Shown here piece after piece: positions 11,591 to 23,200 of a stretch of DNA of 64,000 nt. Positions within the stretch are counted from its first letter, which is position 1; every line of letters starts with the position of its first letter. The stretch lies in NCBI GenBank assembly GCA_947095585.1, contig OX352761.1:19359277-19423276 (forward strand), written 5' to 3'. The notes below the pieces were generated by a model. The model searched no databases, had not been told where the DNA came from, and was given only the letters and a program-made list of their open reading frames with translations. The position numbers and the translations under genes were made by a program. The DNA is from Nephrocerus scutellatus. Its lineage: Eukaryota > Arthropoda > Insecta > Diptera > Pipunculidae.

Positions 11591-12000
11591 AAAAATAGTG
11601 ATTGCTGTAAAATTCGCCTTCGATAACACGCTTTCTGTAACGCAGTGCGTTTAGTTTAATATTGTATACTACATCCCATCCTCGGTCAACGTTCAGAATG
11701 TTGATAATTTCATTGACTTCCATTATTTATGAACTAAAAAATATCTTGCGGAGTTCTTTGAAAATTGGACAAATCGCAATGTAGTACATCTACCCTTTCC
11801 TTAATATTACACATCTCTGACAAAATTGGAAGGTGTGGATGACGTGGTATAAAATTCAGATTAGCCAATTCTTCTCGTATTTTAAATATGGCGCTTATAT
11901 CTGTCGTGTACTGATTTAAAAAATATGTTCTCTCTCCAAGATTGTGATTTATTCTGCTATAATGCATTCTGTATTGTGATAATTGTGTTTCGCACATAGA
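11591..12000 (-). other. Unrecognised coding-like stretch, degraded
   Basis: A minus-strand open frame of 87 codons (11,997-11,734) is followed directly by another open stretch in a different frame down to about 11,595. The composition looks protein-like (mixed charged and hydrophobic residues, little low complexity), unlike surrounding AT-rich spacer. I do not recognise the family. A decayed gag or env region of an LTR element is one possibility. Confidence 0.25.
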
Positions 12001-12611
12001 TATTTAAAACATAGAACGACTCAACTCCACCAGTATCATGCTGAACTTCGTTTTAAATGACGTAAGCTCTTCATCGTAAAAAAGTTGTAGATCATACAAA
12101 ATCATGGCTATTAGATTGAACGTCACAGACGTAACTGACAAACTACAGAGAGCCAAAAATTGAACTTAACGAGACAAAGTCGCCTAATATTAACTTCACA
12201 TGTCAAACGGTTATTCACATAACTTTCGAAATTAACTCACAGGAAACACCCTTTCGTGACAACTAACTCAAGTGAAAGGGGCGCTCCCTCAAAGAAAAGA
12301 AGAACATAAAGTACCGAAAATTTTATTGGCTCTTAGGAGGACAATCTGAGCGTACAATCCCAATCCACAATAAGCTGACGCTGTATCGGTAAATTCAAAA
12401 TGAACCTACGGTACAGGCGGCGGCATTGCAAAATCTGAAATCATGCAGCTATCTGCAAAATGCGCAGTCAACGACAAGGCTGTATTTTGGATTCTTTTCA
12501 CGAATGACAAAAAACTATCTTTGGGACATTGTAGTATTTTAATTGCTTTTACATTTTAACTTGCCTCTGTCTTTCTGTCGGTTTATGTCATTCTGTCTCG
12601 TACGCATTTTT
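12001..12611. other. Spacer, nothing recognised
   Basis: About 600 bp of ordinary base composition between the coding-like stretch and the G/T minisatellite. No motif or shared repeat seen. Confidence 0.4.
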
Positions 12612-13185
12612 GCGGTAGGACTTTTCGGGGTCTTTTGGTGGTCTTCAGGTGGGTCTTGAGGTCGGTCTTGAGGTGGGTTTTGAGGTGAGTCGTGATAGGC
12701 CCATTCAGGTGGGTCTAGAGGGGGTTTAAAGAGAGTTTTAAGTGGGATGTTGATTGGCTTTTGGGGTAGTTTTGAGGGCGTCTTGAGATGATGTTAAGGG
12801 AGATGTAAAGGGTTACTTGAGGCGGTCTTGAGTGTGGTCTTGAAGGTGGTCTTAAGGGCTTGAGGGCGGTTTTAGGGAGTCTTTAGTTGGTATTTAGGGG
12901 GTTTTGTGGGGTTTGAGGAGATTTTAAGACGGTAACGTAGTCTTGACGGAAACTTGAGGGGTTTTTGAGACGGTTTTGATGGGGTCTTAAGGGGGCCTTT
13001 AGTGGGTTTGAGGCGGTCTTGAGCTTGAGCGGGCTTTTGAGAGGGTTTAAAGAGTGGTTTTGAGGGTTTCTTATGAGTATAACCCTCTGCTTTTGTGGGG
13101 GTCTTAAGAGAATCTTGAGTGGGATCTTGAGGGGTTCTTAGAAGGGGTCATTGGGTGGTCTTGAGGTGGTCCCGAGGGACTTTTG
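12612..13185 (+). repeat. G/T-rich minisatellite, GGTCTTGAGG-like units
   Basis: About 570 bp made of variants of GGTCTTGAGG and GGTTTTGAGG spaced 10-20 bp apart, many with an added GGG. The top strand is rich in G and T and poor in C outside the repeated CTT. Units are diverged, so the array is old or prone to slippage. It has no open frame of interest. Confidence 0.85.
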
Positions 13186-13266
13186 TGATTGAAAAGAACC
13201 GTGCTAAGCACTTGATGTTCTTTTAATCTTTTCATAAACCTCAAATGCTTAACACGGCTCTTTTAA
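13186..13266. repeat. Imperfect inverted repeat (hairpin)
   Basis: GAAAAGAACCGTGCTAAGCA near 13,188-13,207 pairs with TGCTTAACACGGCTCTTTTA near 13,247-13,266, 18 of 20 positions, with a loop of about 40 bp. It sits directly after the minisatellite. Confidence 0.6.
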
Positions 13267-13439
13267 ATTATGTGATTTTTTTAAGCAACAAATATTTTAG
13301 ATTTCCATTTTTCATTTATTTTATAACAGTTCTAGTTGCTCGAGGTCTACCACCTATTTTATTTTCTACCTTTTAGGGGGCTAGTTATGCTTCAATAAAA
13401 GCATTTTTTTTTATATAATTGTATGTATCATGATGGGGT

Positions 13440-13800
13440 TTTTTTTACAGATGTACCCATTTCTGTATATCCTGAGTTAGAAAAAGCAAAAAAAAATCTG
13501 TCTGTGTCTGACCCAGTCGGCTGAATTGATGGGGATGGAAAGATAAAGCTTTTTACATAAATTGGGAGGTTCCAGTCGATTATGGCGGAAATAGGCCATC
13601 CGGAAGTGGCAGTTTACTTGGACAGTTTTTCAAGATTTAGCAAATATCTCAAAAAGCATATAACTTATGAGAAATCTGTTAGGTGCAAAATAAATTTAAA
13701 ACAAAAAAAAATAAAAAAAAAATTTAATATACATTTGCTGAAGATTCCGGTCCTCTCCGTAAAAGAAAGTCGTATTGTGGCCACACCTCAATTTTTTTAA
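13440..13800 (-). repeat. Rep-B copy 1
   Basis: Unclassified dispersed repeat, minus orientation relative to the copies at 38.2, 53.3 and 57.9 kb. Shared blocks: ATTTACCCATT-like start, AAAAAGC, CTGTCTGTGTC, GGCTGAA..GATGGGGATG, AAGCTTTTTACATAAATTG, AAATCTGTTAGGTGCAAAA, AATATACATTTGCTGAAGAT and the terminal GTCGTATTGTGGCCACACCT. The frame open across it is incidental. Confidence 0.75.
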
Positions 13801-14660
13801 TCTTAATAAAGATTATGATAAGAAAGTTTAAAATTGATATTGATAAGTCTTTTATGTAGCGAGCAACTCGTTATGCCACTATCAATTCAAAGAAAGGGCT
13901 AACAAACCTCTTGTGTGCAGGTAGATTCTAACTATCTATACATAAAAAGATAACGGTTATTGATCTTTCCAAAAGGATGCAATGTATTTTATTCGAAAAA
14001 TCCATCATACTCAGAGTATAAAAGATAATAAAAAATGTTTTAATTAAAACACACTTAATCACACCACATTGTACGGATACGGATAAAGATACAGATTTTC
14101 AATAGATAATAATAGTTGCCTCAGAGCACGTCGACCCAATAAATGACATACAATGGACACATTAATGCTTGTGGCTGCCATCGACCGAACGTCCCGAGTG
14201 ATAGGTACATATGTATGTGTCTCGTCTACTTTATTTACACTTGCGACTAGTGCTCTTGAGAGACTTTCACAAACAAGATTGTAATTGACAGATAACTGAA
14301 ATGATTGCATGATGCCTGCCTCTTAAAACTGGTTGCATGCTTGCTACCGGAATGCGTCGTTGTTTCGCATAGAAAATCTTTTAAAATGTGATTAGTTGCG
14401 ATTTGAATGACGCCACAACGAACGGGCCACATGCGATAGCAACAATTTAAGCAAATTAGATTTATTAGATAGATACTCGTGCAAGCTATGAAGTAACAAA
14501 TTTTTTACTCTTACTCCAAGTTACAGTGAGTGACAATTTGACTAATTTGTTATGCTTTTGCAATCAGCATCATATAAGCTGAGTGCTAGTTCTTGCACGA
14601 AATGTGGCAATCGAACAGAAATTCTCACCAATCCTTAAGGTATTTAAAAGTCAATAGCTG
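13801..14660. other. Spacer, nothing recognised
   Basis: About 860 bp between Rep-B and the TIR element. Short open frames on both strands carry no motif. Confidence 0.4.
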
Positions 14661-15284
14661 TATTTTATTATCACCTATGATCCATATAGATCATTGGTTT
14701 GTATGAATTACAACAACAATACGAGATCTTGCTATTTATCAGGATCTATTTTCGTGATTCAAAATTAGTTTGCTCTATTTCTCACTAGGTTACATTTTCG
14801 TTCGTGAATGTTGGTGTAATTGTCGACGGCTATAAATCGTCCATGTTGCCAGATTAGAATATAAAATATTATTTGCAAATTAAATATTATTCAATAATTA
14901 TATGTTCAAATAAATGAATATTCTCCTAACTGTGATTAAAAAGTAATATTTAACTTCGATTTTTTGGATCCTAATCCGTGAATAGAAACCATTTTAGATG
15001 AATTGGTGGTCCTAAAATATATTAGAAAAAAAATTAGCTCGTCAACTTTTATTCAAAAAAAAATATTCGGTCGCATGGCAACTTCGCGTTAAACGTTAAA
15101 ACAAGCTCAGCTATGCCTATTGAGGGAATTATTTCAAAATCAAACATAAACGTAAACAAAAAACAGCTGCTATGACGACTAAATTTCAAACTATTACCAC
15201 AACACAGAACATAAATTTTTCGTTGATCTAGACTGTTTTATTTTCATTGTGGGATCTATATAGATCATAGGTAATAATAAAACA
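14661..15284. mobile_element. Non-autonomous TIR element (Rep-C related)
   Basis: Terminal inverted repeats of about 31 bp: the left starts TATTTTATTATCACCTATGA (14,661) and the right is the reverse complement, ending at about 15,284 (CATAGGTAATAATAAAAC). Each TIR also includes the palindrome GATC..ATATAGATC. Just inside the left TIR is GAATTACAACAACAATAC, the signature of the smaller Rep-C elements at 40.85 and 61.85 kb. The interior encodes nothing. About 620 bp, MITE-like. Confidence 0.75.
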
Positions 15285-15309
15285 CGACTAATATGTACAT
15301 CCCTAACCT

Positions 15310-15840
15310 GCTACAATTGACCAGAGATATCTAAAGGATTGTACTACTTCATTTAAGCGCTTCACTATTTTGATTGAGTGACCAACGTTGGATTTCTGCT
15401 CGCAGATTTTGTGCCACCCGCTGTTTTTACTTTGGCTATACCCTGGTTATAGTCGGTTTGTCGAATTCTCTCCTGGATATAAAGTTGTACTCTGGCTGTG
15501 CTATAATAAATGGCTTTAAAGTCTATAAAAAGATGGTGGAGTGAGCTTAAAACCTACCTAGTGGTAAAATTCTGATCAGTTGTTGTTATTTTTGTGGGAT
15601 GAAGCCACATTAGTATGGGCCAATGTTGACTTTAACATACGAGACTATCCTGTCATAAAGGATGGAGGAGAAAATCTTATACGCGGTCCTCAACAACCAC
15701 GATAACTGCAGCACGTTGTAATATCTCCTTTCTTATGTATTGAGCACAGGATGCCTCTTTTATAGTACTCTGACATCGCTTCCTTCTCCTATACTTGCAC
15801 AATTAGTTCATAAATTGTTTAGTGTAGTAACGATTACCTA
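15310..15840 (-). mobile_element. RTE-type RT fragment, degraded
   Basis: Minus-strand remnant of the same element as 26.96-28.83 kb. The + strand text runs in parallel with 27,430-28,260 through AAAGTCTATAAAAAGATGGT, GGAGGAGAAAATCTTATACG and ACAGGATGCCTCTT. It covers the middle of the RT domain and has many indels. Confidence 0.75.
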
Positions 15841-16070
15841 AAACCATAGAAAATCATTTTTTATTCATAGCCTTTACAGCTTAAAGCAAAACATCCATTT
15901 TAAACATTTTACCTGCAGCAGGTTTTCCCAAGTACCTACCATAAAATCTATGGTTTTTCCGAAAACTTGTTGATTTTTATTTTTATTATTGTTACGTTCG
16001 TAAGAAACAAATAGTAAAACGTTATGTTTACTACACATTTTCTGGAGAAAATTTACCCCAAAGTCAAAAA

Positions 16071-16465
16071 TTAGCACGGGCAAGAAAACTGGAACAGGCA
16101 TTGAAGTTGGATATCTGAAGACTCAAACAAGATATCAACTTTATTTAAACGAAGTTACAAAGGCTAGTATTTCTTTTAAAAATAAACTCCTTAATGAAAT
16201 TTCTACCGTTAGTGTTAAAAAAGATATCAACTTTATTTAAACGAAGTTACAAAGGCTAGTATTTCTTTTAAAAATAAACTCCTTAACGAAATTTCTACCG
16301 TTAGTGTTAAAAATTAGCACGGACAAGAAAACTGGAACAGGCATTGAAGTTGGATATCTGAAGACTCAAACAAGATATCAACTTTATTTAAACGAAGTTA
16401 CAAAGGCTAGTATTTCTTCTAAAAATAAACTCCTTAACGAAATTTCTACCGTTAGTGTTAACGGA
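16071..16465 (+). repeat. Tandem repeat, 243-bp unit with a nested 92-bp repeat
   Basis: The block starting TTAGCACGGGCAAGAAAACT at 16,071 recurs at 16,314, a spacing of 243 bp, with only a few substitutions. Within the unit, GATATCAACTTTATTTAAAC and the 80 bp after it are repeated at 16,131, 16,223 and 16,374. A 66-codon open frame (16,304-16,504) crosses the last unit, but the 92-bp spacing breaks frame, so I do not call a gene. Confidence 0.85.
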
Positions 16466-16504
16466 GCAATTTCCGTTAAAATGGGTAAGAGTACACCAAT
16501 ATAA

Positions 16505-17195
16505 GCATTTTCTTAAATCCCCGATAAATGATCTCGACATTGGAAATAGACCCTTACTGTAGAACGATTTTTTTCTTAGAATATACCCAAGAGTCATTTC
16601 CCAAATTATTGTGCACGAATTCGGAGACACCCTGTTTAATATACTACCACCAATAACTAACTATGGGTTATAAGAGAGAGGAAAAAGAGGTCGGTATATG
16701 CTGAGTAGCTAGCTGGGCTCGTTGCCTGTGACGGGTCAATATCCACAATATGAACCGGTTGGTGAATACCAACAGAAGGCGAAGGCGAAGATCGCGGATG
16801 GTGAAATAAATAAATCATTGAGGATTCCGGAGATCTATACTGTCAAGAATGCTCGACATAGAGTATGGCGGTATTTGGCACTGATGAGACCAACGGGGTC
16901 GCGGCAACCGCCTAATAGGATGATTTTACACGCTATTATCGGCAATATATAAAGAAATACTGACGGCCTGACTGACAATACACGACAGTCAGAAAGATAC
17001 TGACGGCCTATGGTCAAGAGACCACAGTGAGAGGAATACTGACGACGGCCTGTGGTTAAAACACGACAGTCTTGTGTTCAAAAAGGCTTCTCACTACTAA
17101 TGTAGAAAGGCTTCTTTCTACATTAGAGACGAGTCCTTTCACTTATCCATAGTTGTTACTAGTCACTTTGCTGAGAAGGGAAGCCGTGTTGACCT
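16505..17195. other. Spacer with short direct repeats and a perfect hairpin
   Basis: About 690 bp. TACTGACGGCCT-like words recur near 16,959, 16,998 and 17,037 with CACGACAGTC between them. A perfect 13-bp stem with 4-base loop lies at 17,097-17,126. No gene seen. Confidence 0.5.
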
Positions 17196-17965
17196 GAATC
17201 TGATTGGCGTGTGTACACTACACTTGGTTATGGATATGCAATCCGCGCTTGGAGTTTGATACCATCAAAGATAGTGGCCCGAATCAACATTGGCACCTCG
17301 AAACGTTCATACCGTCATCATGTTCGGGTTGTGTCGGCGGTCTATCTACCAGGAGGCTCTGTGGATAAATTATGCTCTGCCTCAATACTGTCTCCCGACT
17401 TATTTTAAACGCTAAAATTGGACTCAGAAAGAGGTTCACATCATACTGAGGACAGGCATGGAGTTCCCGTTCGACTAATTCAAAGAATTCTTTTTTTTCC
17501 ATCGTCTGAGAAAAACTGTAGTTGCGTGAGTGTTAATGAGGCTTCTGATTTTAAATTTGCCCCGCAAGTGTACATAGCTCATCATTTATTGCATTAAAGA
17601 CGATAATGGTGGGCTTCATTCTTTTGCTTATTAGAAACCCCACCTCAAGCACATGATATCCTGAATAACAGCTGTAATATATGTCATATCCGAATTTTTG
17701 GCATTTCATTTTAGACACCATTCTCCTTCTCCCGCATCTCCCGAATTGCTGTTATGTCAGTTTTGTTATTGGACAGACATAGGTGCTTTACAGATCAACC
17801 CTTGTGCAATGTTTGACGTTTTTGTCAGCTGTATTTTGGTAAGTCTAACTTCTCGAAAGTTGTGCGTGCCTTTTTCGTTTGTAAGGCCTGGTCTTTCCAA
17901 CGAATCCGGTCCTGTCGAGTTGTTGGCCTTCAAGAAAGACGTCAACTAGTTCCTGGAGAACCGAA
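17196..17965 (-). mobile_element. RTE-type endonuclease fragment, degraded
   Basis: Minus strand. The region 17,460-17,790 matches the endonuclease region of the element at 31.6-33.3 kb (KKEFFELVERELHACPQYDV here, EEFFESVERELHASPQYDV there). Flanking sequence continues the match with stops and frameshifts. It is separated from its own 5' end (18,700-18,965) by a Rep-A insertion. Confidence 0.75.
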
Positions 17966-17999
17966 TTTTTCAATGGAAAGAATTCAATTCAATTCAAGA

Positions 18000-18700
18000 A
18001 AAATTCATGTAAATTCTCTAATAGAAGATACATATTATGTGTTTAAAATTTGAAGAAAATTTTTTTTTAAAAAATTTATGGGCACCAATCGGGCCTCAGG
18101 GCCCGTTCACTCCAAAAATTTTACAAACTGTTTTGTCCATCGGAGATACACATGTTTATAAAATTTGAAGAAAATTGGGGTTATTTTTAAAAAATTTGGA
18201 GACCTCTGGCCCCGGGGTTATGAGGCGTGTTGTGCAACGGACATACATATGTATATAAAATTTGAATAAAATCGGGTTAAATTTTTTTGAAAAATTGGTA
18301 TAGGGCCTCACGACCCCGGAGGCGGGGGTCTCCAAATTTTTACAAAAAGTGTTGTCCATCGGAGATACGCATGTTTATAAAATTTGAAGAAAATTGGGGG
18401 TTTTTTAAAAAAAAAAATTGGATGGCGCCACATGACCTCGGGGCCCGAGGTCTCCACTCCAAAAATTTTACAAAACGTGTTGTCCATCGCAGACACACAT
18501 GTGTATAAAATTTGATGAAAATCGGGTGGATTTTGTAAAATATTTGTATGGGCGCTCCCCGACCCCGAGGAGCCCCAAAATTTAATAGAAAGTGTTGTCA
18601 TCGCAAATATTCATGTGTGCAAAAGTTCAATGAAATCGGACTTTGGGAAGTGGGTTAAAAATTGATCGCAAGATTCCACGGCAAACAAACATACAAACAC
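18000..18700 (+). repeat. Rep-A copy 3, inserted in an RTE relic
   Basis: Left end GTAAATTCTCTAATAGAAGA near 18,008. CCATCGGAGATACACATG-type units begin near 18,137, 18,357 and 18,480, with a diverged one near 18,236. The right tail CTTTGGGAAGTGGGTTAAAA lies near 18,642. The final GCGAAGTTAATATAGAGAAT of other copies is missing; the sequence passes straight into RTE 5' sequence near 18,700. Confidence 0.8.
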
Positions 18701-18965
18701 ACGGGTTCGTTCCATGAGAAAATTCTTAAATCGTTCGTTTAGCCTCTAGCCGTTTTCGTTAATCATAAATCAATATTTCCGAGGCGGATTTGAGGTTCCC
18801 TAATGAGATTTTTTCTACCGGCGATGTAATTAGCCTCGCGGTAAATTTACTTTGAAGGGATTAGCCCGTGTAGGCTTGATCACACCTTCATGAGTCAGAA
18901 CAGATACTGCACGTGTTATTCTTATTCCCCCTATTCTGCTGATGGCTGACCGCCAATATAAACAA
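18701..18965 (-). mobile_element. RTE-type element, 5' end
   Basis: Matches 33,300-33,605 over most of its length (GTTCCATGAGAAAATTCTTA, then ACTTTGAAGGGA, then CTGATGGCTGACCGCC at the outer end). On the minus strand GGCGGTCAGCCATCAGCAG is therefore the element's 5' end in both places. Confidence 0.7.
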
Positions 18966-20289
18966 TAAAATAGGTGATCTTAATTAAGTAAAGCGGAGTG
19001 TACTTATCACTTTGCCTTCGTATATCAAAGACGGCTTATTATTGAGGCTCTATCACGAAGCAATAAACAGCTGTTTGTTTACACGTGCAGTGAGTAAAAT
19101 AAAAAAATATAAATTTCGTTTGTGTTTACATTTTGATTTTATATTTGGATTTTATGCTGTTGGTTTTAATTTGATGCGGTTTTTTGGATGTCTGTTTCAA
19201 ATCGACCAGCATAAATACAGTACTCATATACTTAATGGACTGCAAGTGCCCCATTGCGTCTTATCAGTGAGGGGCTGTTGACCTAATCAAATTGCTGATT
19301 AAAGCGTAGAACTTTTATTATTCAATTTAATGATTAATGAAACAAAGTGTACTTTTTCTCTTCCGTTCTCTTTTTCACTTAGTAATCCTCCTTCTTGTGA
19401 TAATGTACACCGATTATTGTGTACATCTTGAACAACAGCATTGTCGCTTGTAGTAAACTGTAGTAAAATGGACACACTACAAGTTGTTCATCACTCTGGC
19501 AAAGATCAACATCCGCATCAGCACCATACGAAAGGAAGCAGTGTACGATCAAGTAGATCACCATCGGCGTCACGAAGCACCGAACAAAGTAATTAACAGA
19601 AAAGAAAAGAAAACCAATCACAACTGATGCAGCATCGCTTTTTTTTTGATTTTAGTGTTTTTTTTTATTTAAAAAAATTCTTCTTACTCCCTATAACTGA
19701 TAACCTTTAGATATTTTATTAAAAATATAATTTTTTATTCGTAATCGTTTAATGTTAGTCACAAATATGTATAACATTTTTCTTTTTGTGTTTTGGTTTA
19801 ATATTGTTTTATAACTTAACGACTGAACTTTGCTCATACATACTATATAAAAATCCAAAATTGCTATAAATTTGTGTGTCGTAGTGTTTTTAGATTTTTT
19901 TCAAAAGCAAATGCACTGTTACGTGTGTTTTGTGAGTGTGTGCATTTGTTTTTTTTTATTTTAATTCTTTTTGTTTATTAATTTTTGTTAGTTTATAAAA
20001 TTCAATTCACAACCAAGTGTCAAAATTAGTTTAGTTTTTAATTTCCCCTCCAATTGCTCTGTCAAACCACCCACACTAAGTCTGTCTCTCTTTTACATCC
20101 TCTACTGCTGATGCTTTTGCTATGCTTGCAACAAACAAAGTTCATAAATGAATGCAAACAAAAAAACCGTAATACTTTTTGTGTTGTGTGATTAAAAAAA
20201 AAAAACAAAACAAAAGCATTTAAATACAAAGCCAAAAGCCCAACAAATAATAAATAAGAAAGCACAGAAGAAAATTAATCAAAAACTCA
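18966..20289. other. 5' flank and probable 5' UTR of Dementin
   Basis: About 1.3 kb. The first half has no recognised repeat. From about 19,640 it is AT-rich with poly-T and poly-A runs up to the ATG at 20,290, which suits promoter plus 5' UTR. A transcription start cannot be fixed by eye, and extra non-coding exons are possible. Confidence 0.4.
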
Positions 20290-23200
20290 ATGAAATTTCC
20301 GATAGTGTCACGGGAACGGGATCGTGGTGAAAGTGCCGAAGCGACATTATCGACAGCAACGAGTAGTGGTAGTGGCACAGTGACCGGTAGCGGTGGTGGC
20401 GGTGGCGTCGTCGTTGCCAGCAACAGTGGCGGCGCCGGAAGCAGTGGTTGTACTGGAACAACTAGTACGTCGGCGTCAGCGTTTCGCTTTCGCAATCAAA
20501 GTCCATCGTCCCATCGACGAAGTCGTGAACGGAATCGCCGTCAATTCAATCGGACGCATGGTTCTGACCAGGGTGGCCTGCTGGCTTATGGCAGCGGCGG
20601 CAGTTGTGGCCTATTGGCGGCCAGCAGTGATATGAGTGCAATCGAGGGGATGGGATCTATCGAGGATTCCAGGCTGTCAGGTATATTGTATGTTTTTATT
20701 TTGTTTTTCCCTCCTCTATATTCTCTATTTACTGTGTCAAAACTGTGCAGGCAACGAAGACCTTTGCTATCAGTCATTTGCATCGGATGAACTGGATGGT
20801 AATCCGCCAACATCTCTGGTCGATAGCAGCAATAAAAAGCATCATCGGCGACATGAGCGAACAACTAGCTTGCAAGCAATTGATAGACTAAACACAAAAA
20901 TTCAATGTACAAAAGAATCGATTAGACAAGAACAAACTGCCAGAGATGGTGAGTATATTATGTATTATGCGCTGTAGGGTTTTTTTTTTCAATAATATGT
21001 ACATAGTTGTATGTTTTTGGGAATCTATTTGCATCAAGGCTATCCGCACTTATAACGCTCTTTCCCCTCTTTCATGTGATCGCTCAGCGCCACCTAGTAT
21101 CACTCAAGGTTTTTTTCGGTGCCACGTAGTATTGACATTTTTTCAATTATTTAACTTATGTGACTTTCGTTTGATTTTTCCCCTTTTTTTGACAGGTTGC
21201 ACTCGTTTTTGATCGTCAAACGAACAAAACAAGTGCACTGGCACTTCTTGTATTTTTATTTGTGGTTGCTGTCAAAAGTCAAAAAGTCGAGTTGAAAATT
21301 TTACCCCGGAATTACACTCAGTGCAATTTTTTAAATCAAACGAACAAAACTAGTGCAATTTTGTGACATTCAGTGCTATATTTTTGCGATCGTGTTAATT
21401 TTTTCCATCAAACGAAAGCCACATTGTTTTGCATTTGAATTTAATTCGAATTGACAATCTGGCTGAATTGAATTTTTGGCTGTCAAGTTATTCGTTTCCC
21501 CTTAAAAAGGTCAAACGATGGAACACAATTTTTGATCTGAGATCGCCGCTAACAGATCTATACATTTTGGCAGATATAGGGCTCTCTCTCAATGAAAAAC
21601 GTAAGACTTAAAGAAATGTATGGATTTTGGTTTTGACAAAAAAATATTTTCTGCTAGTTATTATGTTGGTAGATCTTAATTCTTAAGTTTACATACTTTT
21701 GAAGAAATACAGAATTAAGTTCGCAACATTTGAAACGGATGTGAAATATTTTTTGTTGTTGTCATGTCTTCAATATAATAATAAAATTAAGCTTGTCACA
21801 ATTTGAAACTTTGCTGTCACAACCTAAGACTTTATGTATTCATTGCGTGAGCTCTTCTAAGGTTTAAGTTTTAAGTCAAGTCACTGTCTTAAGTTTTTTC
21901 ATTGTAAGAGCAGGGTTACCCACCTGTTTTTTTACTAACATTAACAAATGATTCTTCGGATATTTTGCTTGTCATGGTACACGGAGATACACATGTGTAC
22001 AAAAATTTGTATGGGAGCCCCCGACCTTGGGGCCCGATCACATCCAACTTTCAATAGTAAGTGTTGTCTTCGGAGAGTTATGTTTAAAATTTTAAGAAGA
22101 AAGAAAATTGGGTTAATTTTTAAAAAACTTATAGAGGCATCCCTCGATCCTAAGGGCCTGATCACTTCAAAAGAATGTACAAAAAGTTTTTTCCATCAGA
22201 TATACATATGTGTTTAAAATATGAAGAAAATCGGGCTAATTTTTAAAAAATTTATAAGGACACCCCTCGGGCCACAGGGCCTATTTGCTCAAAAAATTTC
22301 CAAAAAGTTTTGTACATCGGAGATACACACATGTAAAAAATTTGAGGAAAGTCGGGTTAATTTTTAAAAAAATTTGTATGGTGCACCACGACCCCGGGGC
22401 CCGGGGTCTCCAAAATTTTTACAAAAAGTTTTGTCCATCGGAGATGAAGAAAATCCGGTTATTTTTTTTACCAAATTTGTTTGGGCCCCATGACCCTAGG
22501 CCCCGTGGTACCCAACATTTTTACAAAAAGTGTTTTAAAAATTTGAAGAAAATCGGGTAAATTTTTAAAAATTTTATATGGGCACCCCTCGGCCCTGAGG
22601 ACCCAAATAGAAATAGAAAAATAGAAAGTTTTGTTTCCGGAAACACACATGTGCAATTAAATCGGACTTTGGTAATTAGTTTAAAAATTGATCGCAAGAT
22701 TCCACGATAACAAACCGACCGACCGACAGACAGACGTGCCACGGGCAAGCGAAGTTAATATAGAGAATTTAAATTAGTGTCTCATTTTTTACAAATGCGG
22801 ATGGTCTCTTGTACGATTATTTTGTAGCTAAAACGTAAACCCGGTTTGCACCTTCACAGCCAAGCGCTCTTCTTGAAATAGAAGAATCTTCTGAGGCGTC
22901 TGAGCCAATTCAATAATTCCGAGCTGCCTGAAAAAGACAGATAGCGTGTGGATTACTTCAAGCGAAGAATCGGTCAATCTGCTTTTAGATACCGATTTCA
23001 CGGGAAGCTCTCATGTGTTAAGTAATGTCGGCCTTGATAGGGTAGACACTCGTACAACTATCTCCAATGATCTGCTTAAGTGCTTTTGGCGCTACAAAGC
23101 TTCAAACCATACAAATCTGCAGGACCTGATGGTATAATTCCAGACGAGCTGCAAAGGACTTCGGGTATTATCCTTCCTTTGCTGGAAACAATTCTTAAGA

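Noticed and set aside
12612..13185. Ordered array such as CRISPR
   Set aside because: Units are short, diverged and without regular spacers, and the sequence is from an animal nuclear genome.
19379..19621. 80-codon hydrophobic minus-strand frame upstream of Dementin
   Set aside because: No signal of conservation or splice context; hydrophobicity follows from T-rich DNA read on one strand.
20290..20495. Minus-strand Pro/Leu-rich frame over Dementin exon 1
   Set aside because: Antisense of the Gly/Ser-rich coding exon, low complexity, no independent support.
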